Positions 1-5,914 of a stretch of 10,859 nt of DNA are shown here, piece by piece. A program made the translations under genes and the position numbers. The notes below the pieces were generated by a model. The model ran no database searches. It was not told where the DNA came from and saw only the letters and a program-made list of their open reading frames with translations. This stretch comes from an uncultured Oxalobacter sp. (GTDB lineage Bacteria > Pseudomonadota > Gammaproteobacteria > Burkholderiales > Burkholderiaceae_D), in the NCBI GenBank assembly GCA_937916185.1, contig CALGGD010000010.1:1-10859 (forward strand), read 5' to 3'. How positions within the stretch are numbered: the stretch's first letter is position 1; each line of letters begins with the position of its first letter.

Positions 1-434
1 TGATCCGCAAGTACGACAAGGGCATCCACATCAAGACCGCAGGCACCACCTGGCTCGAGGAGAACATCGGCCTCGCGCTGGCCGCTCCCGAAGGCCTCGC
101 CCTCGCCAAGAAGATCTACGTCAATTCGCTGGGCCGCATGGAAGAACTCACCGTCCCGTATGCCACCGTGATCGATGTCGATGTCAAGGCCCTCCCGTCT
201 CCCGGGGAAGTGGAGAAGTGGGATGCCGAGACCTACGCCAGGACGATGCGCCACAACCAGGCGGAGCCGCTCTACAATCCTTCCTTCCGCCAGCTCATCC
301 ACGTCAGCTACAAGATCGCCGCCGAGCTCAAGGACGAGTTCCTGCCGGCCTTGGAGAAGTACACCGACGTCATCGGCGAGCAGATCACCGCGAACCTGTG
401 CGACAGACACATCAAACGCCTTTTTGCCGAGTAG
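1..434 (+). CDS. uxaE: Probable tagaturonate epimerase (UxaE family), C-terminal part only
   Basis: The reading frame is open from the first base (first full codon at 3) to TAG at 432-434, giving about 143 residues. The N-terminus lies outside the window; family members are several hundred residues long. Segments such as GIHIKTAGTTWLEE, NPSFRQLIHVSYKIAAE and the tail NLCDRHIKRLF resemble, from memory, the C-terminal half of UxaE, which interconverts tagaturonate and fructuronate in galacturonate breakdown. The next gene starts 6 nt later with a fructuronate reductase-like N-terminus, which fits a hexuronate operon (established role of the families; assignment here is inference). Composition differs from the rest of the window: 41 of the first 45 codons end in G or C, so this segment probably comes from another genome or region. 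The internal ATG at 138 is not the true start, because homologous sequence continues upstream of it. An unrelated sugar isomerase or epimerase cannot be excluded. Confidence 0.6.
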   Translation, partial: IRKYDKGIHIKTAGTTWLEENIGLALAAPEGLALAKKIYVNSLGRMEELTVPYATVIDVDVKALPSPGEVEKWDAETYARTMRHNQAEPLYNPSFRQLIHVSYKIAAELKDEFLPALEKYTDVIGEQITANLCDRHIKRLFAE

Positions 435-440
435 TACGCC

Positions 441-596
441 ATGAAACTCACTGACATTCTTTCCGGCAGTTTCAACGCCGCCGAGTGGGAGGCGAAAGGC
501 TACCAGCTCCCCAAGTTTGACATCAAGGCTGTGCGGGAGAAGACAGCCCAGGAGCCCACATGGGTACACTTTGGCGGCGGAAACATCTTCCGGGGC
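441..596 (+). pseudogene. 5' fragment of a fructuronate reductase/mannitol dehydrogenase-family gene (uxuB-like)
   Basis: The first ~50 codons of the hybrid ORF resemble the start of NAD-dependent polyol/hexuronate dehydrogenases, which begin with a short region ending in a glycine-rich Rossmann motif (HFGxGNIxRG). Here it reads [10 protein letters not shown] at residues 43-52. Full proteins of this family are around 450-550 residues; everything after the Rossmann glycine motif is replaced by UMP kinase. The position 6 nt after a probable uxaE supports a fructuronate reductase, the enzyme that would take up UxaE product. Family membership is read from memory of the motif pattern and rests on a short stretch, so the exact substrate is not determined. 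Confidence 0.6.
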
Positions 597-1133
597 GTGG
601 CTCCCGGTGCGAAAGGGATGGACCGGGCTACGGCAGACTATATGGGGATGCTGGCGACAGTCATCAATTCATTGGCGCTGTCTGATTCCCTGCGTCAGGC
701 AGGTATCACAACCCGCGTGATGTCCGCTATTGGTATCGAGCAGGTTGTCGAATCCTATGTCAGGCCCAAAGCCCTTCAGTATCTTGAAGAAGGCAAGGTG
801 GTGGTGTTCGCCGCAGGCACCGGTAATCCTTTCTTTACAACAGATACCGCAGCAGCATTGCGTGGTGCGGAAATCGGTGCGGAACTTGTCTTGAAAGCGA
901 CCAAGGTGGATGGTGTCTATACCGCAGACCCGATGAAGGACCCCAATGCAACCCGTTATTCCAGCATCACTTTTGATGAGGCGATTGAGAAACATCTTGA
1001 AGTGATGGATGCCGCCGCCTTTGCATTGTGCAGGGATCAGAAACTGCCGATCAAGGTGTTCTCCATCCTCAAACCAGGCGCATTGAAGCGTGTGTTGCTG
1101 GGCGAGGATGAAGGAACACTTGTCCATGTATGA
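441..1133 (+). CDS. pyrH: UMP kinase (PyrH) lacking its N-terminus, fused in frame to the start of a mannitol dehydrogenase-family protein
   Basis: The 230-residue ORF has two parts. Residues 1-44 ([20 protein letters not shown], then LPKFD and PTWVHF) read like the N-terminus of mannitol dehydrogenase/fructuronate reductase proteins. Residues 53-230 are clear UMP kinase: [57 protein letters not shown] and the C-terminal GTLVHV. Residues 45-52 (GGGNIFRG) fit both families. UMP kinase phosphorylates UMP to UDP in pyrimidine synthesis and is normally 235-240 residues. About 55-60 N-terminal residues, with the conserved Lys/Ser/Gly phosphate-binding segment, are missing, so the product as written should be inactive, although pyrH is normally essential. 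The usual upstream neighbours rpsB and tsf are absent, while frr follows as expected. The ATG at 441 belongs to the foreign part. Most likely this is an assembly chimera; the intact pyrH probably exists elsewhere in the source genome. Confidence 0.85.
   Translation: MKLTDILSGSFNAAEWEAKGYQLPKFDIKAVREKTAQEPTWVHFGGGNIFRGVAPGAKGMDRATADYMGMLATVINSLALSDSLRQAGITTRVMSAIGIEQVVESYVRPKALQYLEEGKVVVFAAGTGNPFFTTDTAAALRGAEIGAELVLKATKVDGVYTADPMKDPNATRYSSITFDEAIEKHLEVMDAAAFALCRDQKLPIKVFSILKPGALKRVLLGEDEGTLVHV
573..596. other. Chimera breakpoint at a motif shared by two protein families
   Basis: These 24 bases encode GGGNIFRG. Upstream protein sequence matches a dehydrogenase N-terminus; downstream sequence matches UMP kinase from its own GGGNIFRG motif onward. 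The join keeps the frame exactly because the same residues occur in both proteins. Composition changes across the point, from GC-rich upstream to about 50% GC downstream. A repeated word of this length is enough to join two contigs wrongly in short-read assembly. Confidence 0.75.
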
Positions 1134-1150
1134 GATTGAACCGTTATAAT
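1120..1150 (+). promoter_or_regulatory. Candidate sigma70-type promoter before frr
   Basis: A perfect TATAAT lies at 1145-1150, with TTGTCC at 1120-1125 as a possible -35 element. The spacer is 19 nt, longer than the optimal 17. Transcription would start near 1157, about 34 nt before the frr start codon, inside the 57-nt pyrH-frr gap. This would let frr and downstream genes be expressed apart from pyrH. The -35 match is weak, so this is a candidate only. Confidence 0.3.
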
Positions 1151-1178
1151 CAGTGCTTCTTGTTTTGAGCCAGTTGCA

Positions 1179-1184
1179 AAAGGA
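1179..1184 (+). promoter_or_regulatory. Ribosome binding site of frr
   Basis: AAAGGA sits 6 nt before the ATG at 1191. It is the clearest Shine-Dalgarno in the first part of the window and fixes the frr start. Confidence 0.6.
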
Positions 1185-1190
1185 TTCCAG

Positions 1191-1751
1191 ATGAATATCC
1201 CTGAAGTGAAGAAAAACGCTGAAACGAAAATGTCCAAGTCAGTCGATTCCCTGAAGGCTGACCTGGCGAAAGTCCGTACAGGCCGCGCCAATCCTGGCAT
1301 CCTTGACCATGTCGAGGTCGATTATTATGGCAGTCCGACACCGATCAACCAGGTGGCCAATATTTCTTTGATTGATGGGCGTACCATTTCTGTCCAGCCA
1401 TGGGAAAAGAAAATGGTCAATGCGGTTGAGAAAGCCATCCGTGATTCTGACTTGGGACTGAATCCCTCCTCTGTTGGCGATATTATCCGTGTCCCGATGC
1501 CACCATTGACCGAGGAACGGCGTAAAGAAATGGTCAAGCTGGTCAAGACGGAAGGAGAAGACGCCAAGATTGCAGTGCGTAATATCCGACGTGATGCCAA
1601 TGAGTATCTGAAGAAGATGGTCAAGGATAAAGCCTGTTCTGAGGATGAAGAACGCCGTGCCCAGGATGATATCCAGAAACTGACTGATAAGTATGTCAAG
1701 CAGATTGATGGATTGCTGGCTGAAAAAGAAAAAGAAGTGATGACTGTCTGA
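1191..1751 (+). CDS. frr: Ribosome recycling factor
   Basis: The 186-residue product matches the usual RRF length (185 in E. coli). RRF acts in the cytoplasm with EF-G to split the post-termination ribosome and release mRNA and tRNA. Family-typical stretches are visible: [15 protein letters not shown] near residues 24-38, [34 protein letters not shown], the arginine-rich [11 protein letters not shown] around residues 129-137 in the long helical domain, and a charged helical C-terminus. The ATG at 1191 has a good ribosome binding site. It follows pyrH as in most bacteria, separated by 57 nt with a possible promoter. Its TGA overlaps the ATG of a 9-codon reading frame leading into uppS. Nothing is missing. 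Confidence 0.97.
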   Translation: MNIPEVKKNAETKMSKSVDSLKADLAKVRTGRANPGILDHVEVDYYGSPTPINQVANISLIDGRTISVQPWEKKMVNAVEKAIRDSDLGLNPSSVGDIIRVPMPPLTEERRKEMVKLVKTEGEDAKIAVRNIRRDANEYLKKMVKDKACSEDEERRAQDDIQKLTDKYVKQIDGLLAEKEKEVMTV

Positions 1752-1780
1752 TGGATCCGAATTTCCGGAAGTATCCGTGA
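1751..1780 (+). CDS. Nine-codon reading frame bridging frr and uppS (speculative)
   Basis: ATG at 1751 overlaps the frr stop (TGATG). It opens MDPNFRKYP and ends at TGA 1778-1780, which overlaps the GTG start of uppS (GTGA). It thus fills the 25-nt gap with overlaps at both ends, a geometry that could pass ribosomes from frr to uppS. No ribosome binding site of its own is evident beyond the end of frr. It could equally be chance. Confidence 0.2.
   Translation: MDPNFRKYP
1767..1771 (+). promoter_or_regulatory. Ribosome binding site deciding the GTG start of uppS
   Basis: GGAAG lies 5 nt before GTG 1777. An in-frame TGA at 1741 limits upstream alternatives, and the next in-frame ATG falls inside the catalytic motif MDGNGRW, so GTG 1777 is the best start. 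Confidence 0.55.
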
Positions 1781-2520
1781 ATACTGATTCCAGTTCCTTA
1801 TCTGCCCAATCTGTGTTGCCCCAGCATATTGCCATTGTCATGGATGGCAATGGCCGCTGGGCAAAGAAGCGTTTTCTCCCCCGGGTTGCCGGTCATGCCA
1901 AAGGGGTTGAAGCTGTCCGTCGCACCGTTGAGGCATGCCTTGCGAGGAAAATACCCTATCTCACCGTATTTGCCTTCAGTTCAGAGAATTGGCGTCGTCC
2001 AGCAGAAGAAGTCAGTTTCCTGATGGATCTGTTCCTTTCCACTGTCCGTAAAGAAGCCGTACGGCTGCACCGGCATAATATCCGCCTGCGTGTTGTGGGG
2101 GATCTGGATGGCTTCAATCAGACACTCCGCGAGGCAATCCAGGAAGCAGAGGCCTTGACTGCCGGCAATACTGCCATGACATTCACTGTCTGTGCCAATT
2201 ATGGCGGACAATGGGATATCCTTCAGGCGGCAAAAAGCATGATGCGGGATGGTATTGCTGGGGAAAACGTGACCAAGGAGTGTCTGTCATCCTATCTTGC
2301 GTTATCTTATATGCCTGATCCTGACCTCTTTATCCGGACGGGTGGCGAAAAAAGGATTTCTAATTTCCTGCTTTGGCAGCTCGCTTACACCGAGCTGTAT
2401 TTTACTGAGACGTTCTGGCCTGATTTCAATCAGGAAGAACTGGAAAAGGCGATTGCCTGTTTCCGGTCAAGGGAAAGGCGTTTCGGGCAGACAAGTGAAC
2501 AATTGGTGAAACCATGCTGA
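1777..2520 (+). CDS. uppS: Isoprenyl transferase (undecaprenyl diphosphate synthase)
   Basis: The 247-residue protein is a cis-prenyltransferase that condenses isopentenyl diphosphate onto farnesyl diphosphate to form the C55 carrier for peptidoglycan and O-antigen synthesis, at the cytoplasmic membrane face. Visible signatures are MDGNGRWAKKR at residues 22-32 with the catalytic Asp23, FAFSSENWRRP, and FIRTGGEKRISNFLLWQ with Arg187 and Arg193 for diphosphate binding, followed by AYTELYF. Length matches E. coli UppS (253). The start is GTG, supported by GGAAG upstream. It lies 25 nt after frr and its 3' end overlaps cdsA by 7 nt. It uses the isoprenoid supply to which dxr, two genes on, contributes. 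Confidence 0.96.
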   Translation: MNTDSSSLSAQSVLPQHIAIVMDGNGRWAKKRFLPRVAGHAKGVEAVRRTVEACLARKIPYLTVFAFSSENWRRPAEEVSFLMDLFLSTVRKEAVRLHRHNIRLRVVGDLDGFNQTLREAIQEAEALTAGNTAMTFTVCANYGGQWDILQAAKSMMRDGIAGENVTKECLSSYLALSYMPDPDLFIRTGGEKRISNFLLWQLAYTELYFTETFWPDFNQEELEKAIACFRSRERRFGQTSEQLVKPC

Positions 2521-3332
2521 AACAGCGCGTCATAACAGCTGCCTGTCTGGCGGCAGTCCTGTTCCTGATTTTATGGTCTGGAAGCAGTTTCCTGTTCGGG
2601 TTGTTCCTGCTGGTCTTCTTTGGCGCTGCCTCATGGGAGAATGCCAGACTGTTCGAAAATAACCATCCAGTTGCCACAGGTGTGGTTGCCTGTCTGGTGT
2701 TTGCCGGGGCAGCCTGTTTCCTGTCCATCAGGGAGTACATCTGGTTTGCAATGATTGCCTGCGCCATTTGGGGAGTATTCCTTATTCCTGCTTTGTTCAG
2801 GCAGATGCCAGCATTGGGGACGCCTTTCAATGCAGTCTGTCAGTGGCTTTACTGGTTTTCTGTGCTTTGCAGCGTGCTGTCTGTCTGGGTGCTTTACCGT
2901 AAATCGGTTTTTTTCCTGCTTTCTATCCTGGTTGTTATCTGGCTGGCGGATATCGGGGCTTATTTTGCAGGCAGGACTTTCGGTAAGCATAAATTGGCAC
3001 CTTCAATCTCTCCTGGAAAAACCTGGGAAGGTGTTGCCGGTGGTGTCTTGGCAGTCCTTATCGTGGGGGTTGTGACGGTCTTGGTTTCTCCCTCGCAGGA
3101 AAACGTCGCTGTCTCGGTTTATAACCGGTATGGCTGGATAGGCATGATTGTCAGTTTGGTGGTGCTGGTGGCTTTGAGTATTCTGGGGGATCTGATGGAA
3201 TCCAAACTGAAGCGCCGGGTCGGTATGAAAGACAGTAGCAATCTGCTGCCTGGGCATGGCGGTGTCCTTGATAGGATTGATTCCGTGATTCCGACATTGC
3301 CGGTTGCACTCTTATTGGGATTGTGGCTGTAA
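2514..3332 (+). CDS. cdsA: Phosphatidate cytidylyltransferase (CDP-diacylglycerol synthase)
   Basis: This 272-residue polytopic membrane protein makes CDP-diacylglycerol from phosphatidic acid and CTP, the branch point of phospholipid synthesis. Several hydrophobic segments span the first ~200 residues (for example VITAACLAAVLFLILWSG, and segments around residues 57-70, 77-90 and 110-150). The complete family signature lies at residues 230-256: SKLKR, then KD at 239-240, HGG at 248-250 and DRID at 253-256, which are the metal and nucleotide-binding residues. The motif WLADIGAYFAGRTFGKHKLA followed by SPGKTWEG is also typical. The ATG at 2514 overlaps the end of uppS (ATGCTGA), with GGTGAA just upstream, suggesting translational coupling. 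dxr begins 3 nt after the stop. Confidence 0.96.
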   Translation: MLKQRVITAACLAAVLFLILWSGSSFLFGLFLLVFFGAASWENARLFENNHPVATGVVACLVFAGAACFLSIREYIWFAMIACAIWGVFLIPALFRQMPALGTPFNAVCQWLYWFSVLCSVLSVWVLYRKSVFFLLSILVVIWLADIGAYFAGRTFGKHKLAPSISPGKTWEGVAGGVLAVLIVGVVTVLVSPSQENVAVSVYNRYGWIGMIVSLVVLVALSILGDLMESKLKRRVGMKDSSNLLPGHGGVLDRIDSVIPTLPVALLLGLWL

Positions 3333-3335
3333 GTC

Positions 3336-4517
3336 ATGTCAGGTAGCCATCAGAAAATCACAGTGTTGGGATCCACAGGATCCATCGGCGTCTCCACCTT
3401 GGATGTCATTTCCCGCCATCCAGACCGTTATCAGGTTTATGCGCTTACGGCAAACAGCCGTGTCAGTGAGTTGCAGCGGCAATGTGAGAAGTTCCATCCT
3501 GCTGTTGCTGTTGTTGGCACTGCAGCGGCAGCTGCTGTATTGGAACGCAATCTGCGGGCAAAAGGTGTCAAGACGCAGGTCCTGTATGGACGGAAATCCC
3601 TGCTGGATATCGCGGCATCCACTGAAAGTGATGCTGTCATGTGTGCCATTGTGGGTGCCGCTGGACTGGAGCCTTCTTTGGCTGTCGTCAAGGCAGGTAA
3701 GAAGCTCATGCTTGCCAACAAAGAGGCATTGGTCATGTCTGGTCATCTTTTCATAGAGGCTGTCAACCAATATGGCGCAACCCTGTTGCCGATTGACAGT
3801 GAGCATAATGCCATTTTCCAGTGCCTGCCGCACACCCGGCATACCTCCCATCTGCAGGGTGTTTCAAAGATCCTGCTGACGGCATCAGGCGGCCCTTTCC
3901 TGCACCGTCCTGTCGAGATGCTTGACCGTGTGACGCCTGAAGAAGCAATCGCCCATCCCAAATGGGTTATGGGCCGGAAAATTTCGGTGGATTCTGCCAC
4001 GATGATGAATAAGGGGTTGGAAGTCATTGAAGCCCATTGGCTGTTTGGTATTCCTGCGGAACGGATTGAGGTGGTCATCCATCCCCAGAGTGTCATCCAT
4101 TCAATGGTGTCTTATGTGGATGGTGCCATCCTTGCACAGATGGGCAATCCTGATATGCGTATTCCGATTGCCCATGCCTTGGCTTATCCTGAAAGAATGT
4201 CATCGGGAGCCAGTCCATTGGATTTGGCAGCGGTTGGGACGCTTCAATTTGAGGCGCCGGATTTCAACCGTTTCCCTGGCATCCGTTTAGCCTATGATGC
4301 CCTTAAAGCGGGAGGGTCTGCGCCAGCAGTCCTGAATGCCGCCAATGAAGTGGCTGTCCAGGCATTCCTGGATAGGCGTATCGGTTTCAGGCAGATTGAG
4401 GCTCTGGTGGCGATGACCATGGAAAAGGTAGCCATCGTCCACGCTATACCTGATATTGGCAGTATCCTGTCGGAGGACCGCAAGGCAAGGTCAGTGGCAG
4501 AAGGGTTTATTTCCTGA
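3336..4517 (+). CDS. dxr: 1-deoxy-D-xylulose 5-phosphate reductoisomerase
   Basis: The 393-residue enzyme converts 1-deoxy-D-xylulose 5-phosphate to 2-C-methyl-D-erythritol 4-phosphate using NADPH and a divalent metal, the first committed step of the MEP isoprenoid pathway and the target of fosmidomycin. The NADPH-binding GSTGSIG is at residues 12-18. Metal ligands sit in PIDSEHNA, with Asp154, Ser155 and Glu156. The substrate-binding region contains [12 protein letters not shown] from His207, and [15 protein letters not shown] with Asn225, Lys226 and Glu229. All expected catalytic residues are present and length fits the family (398 in E. coli). It starts 3 nt after cdsA and its TGA overlaps the rseP ATG. 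The symbol ispC is also used. Confidence 0.97.
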   Translation: MSGSHQKITVLGSTGSIGVSTLDVISRHPDRYQVYALTANSRVSELQRQCEKFHPAVAVVGTAAAAAVLERNLRAKGVKTQVLYGRKSLLDIAASTESDAVMCAIVGAAGLEPSLAVVKAGKKLMLANKEALVMSGHLFIEAVNQYGATLLPIDSEHNAIFQCLPHTRHTSHLQGVSKILLTASGGPFLHRPVEMLDRVTPEEAIAHPKWVMGRKISVDSATMMNKGLEVIEAHWLFGIPAERIEVVIHPQSVIHSMVSYVDGAILAQMGNPDMRIPIAHALAYPERMSSGASPLDLAAVGTLQFEAPDFNRFPGIRLAYDALKAGGSAPAVLNAANEVAVQAFLDRRIGFRQIEALVAMTMEKVAIVHAIPDIGSILSEDRKARSVAEGFIS

Positions 4518-5872
4518 TGGGTTTTGTTGTTGCATTGCTGGCGTTCATTCCTGCAATCTTCATTGTCATCATCATCCATGAATTTGGACATTACACAGCA
4601 GCCAGGCTTTGTGGTGTCAGGGTGCTTCGGTTTTCCCTGGGGATTGGAAAAATCCTGTATAGCAGGAAATTCAGCCCAGACGGAACGGAATGGGCGCTGT
4701 CACTGCTGCCATTGGGAGGATATATCAAGCTGCTTGATGCGCGCAGTGAGGATATGACGCAATATCCGCCTGAAGCCTTGGCGCATGAGTTCACATCCCG
4801 CAGTGTCTGGCAACGGATGCTCATTGCTGTTGCGGGGCCTGCTGCCAATTTTTTGTTGGCCGTTTTTCTGCTGACAGGGCTTTATGTCTATGGCATCCAG
4901 CATCCTGTAGCACAGCTGCGTATCGTGCCAGCGGAGACTGTGGCGTATCATGCCGGGCTCCGTGGTGGGGAAACGGTTGTTGCCATCAATGACCAGGCGG
5001 TCATGCACTGGGATCAAGTCAGGATACTGTCTGCCAATGCCATGCTTGACCACCTGCAGGCTATCCACCTTAAATGGCAGGGAAAAGACAACAGGTATTA
5101 TCAGGCGGATATTGATATCAGTCATCTGACCGAGCAGGATATGAAGGGGGATTTCCTGAAGTCTCTTGGACTGATGGTTGCTTACCGGCCTGCTGTTCTG
5201 GGAGAACTGGAGGCAAACGGTCCAGCGGAAAAGGCGGGACTCCGTCAAGGGGACAGGATTCTTGCAGTTGACGGGAAAACAGTCATTGATTCTCTGGATT
5301 TGATTGAGCGTATCCGGAAATCTCCTGACAGCCCCCTCCAGTTCGATTTGGACAGACAGGGGAAAAGGATGTCACTGGTGGTTCGGAGCGGGCATCGGAT
5401 GGATGGCAGGTCTGGAAAGATCGGCAGGATCGGGGTGAATATATATGCCGCACCCGAAATGGTGACGGTCAGATATGGTATCCTATCAGCTTTGCGGCAA
5501 AGCATTGTAAAAACGGCAGAGACCTCATACCTTACCGTCAAGTCCATCGGTCAGATCATGGCGGGAACCTTGTCGGTCAAGAATATCTCAGGTCCTGTCG
5601 GCATAGCGGATTATGCGGGAAAAACCGTCAAGGCAGGTGGGGTGGCATACCTTGGTTTCATTGTTTTCATCAGTATCAGTATCGGTATTATGAATTTACT
5701 GCCGATACCTGTTTTGGACGGTGGACTTTTGCTGTATTATGCTGTGGAAATTGTGAAAGGCAGTCCTGTTTCTGAAAGGTTTTTCAGAATATGGACGGCT
5801 GTTGGATTGGGAATTCTTGGACTGCTGATGGTTATTGCCATGTTCAACGATTTCGGAAGGCTTTTCCCCTGA
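4517..5872 (+). CDS. rseP: RIP metalloprotease RseP (site-2 protease)
   Basis: The 451-residue inner-membrane zinc protease performs intramembrane cleavage of the anti-sigma-E factor RseA and removes remnant signal peptides in proteobacteria. The zinc site HEFGH is at residues 21-25 within the first membrane segment, and the third ligand lies in NLLPIPVLDGG with Asp401. Two PDZ domains are evident between them: the first around residues 135-215, the second around 228-310 (GPAEKAGLRQGDRILAVDG). Further hydrophobic segments lie near residues 101-125, 376-396 and 425-446. GPVGIADYAG precedes the third membrane segment as in other members. Length equals E. coli RseP (450). The start overlaps the dxr stop as TGATG, with AGAAGGG about 11 nt upstream. 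bamA follows after 42 nt, matching its role in outer-membrane stress control. Confidence 0.97.
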   Translation: MGFVVALLAFIPAIFIVIIIHEFGHYTAARLCGVRVLRFSLGIGKILYSRKFSPDGTEWALSLLPLGGYIKLLDARSEDMTQYPPEALAHEFTSRSVWQRMLIAVAGPAANFLLAVFLLTGLYVYGIQHPVAQLRIVPAETVAYHAGLRGGETVVAINDQAVMHWDQVRILSANAMLDHLQAIHLKWQGKDNRYYQADIDISHLTEQDMKGDFLKSLGLMVAYRPAVLGELEANGPAEKAGLRQGDRILAVDGKTVIDSLDLIERIRKSPDSPLQFDLDRQGKRMSLVVRSGHRMDGRSGKIGRIGVNIYAAPEMVTVRYGILSALRQSIVKTAETSYLTVKSIGQIMAGTLSVKNISGPVGIADYAGKTVKAGGVAYLGFIVFISISIGIMNLLPIPVLDGGLLLYYAVEIVKGSPVSERFFRIWTAVGLGILGLLMVIAMFNDFGRLFP

Positions 5873-5914
5873 GCAGGATAGATTGACAGAAGAGACGCTT
5901 TGACCGTTGTTTAA

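Noticed and set aside
1239..1850. Long minus-strand open frame (203 codons) opposite frr and uppS
   Set aside because: It lies wholly over well-identified genes, and its product resembles no family I know. It is a by-product of codon bias on the coding strand.
3500..3540. GC-rich inverted repeat and alanine run in the dxr N-terminal region
   Set aside because: The palindromic look comes from repeated GCA/GCG/GCT alanine codons; it lies inside a coding helix, with no T-run or other terminator sign.
3304..3756. Plus-strand open frame (150 codons) overlapping cdsA and dxr in another frame
   Set aside because: dxr is certain here from its NADPH motif and metal ligands; this frame has no recognisable features.
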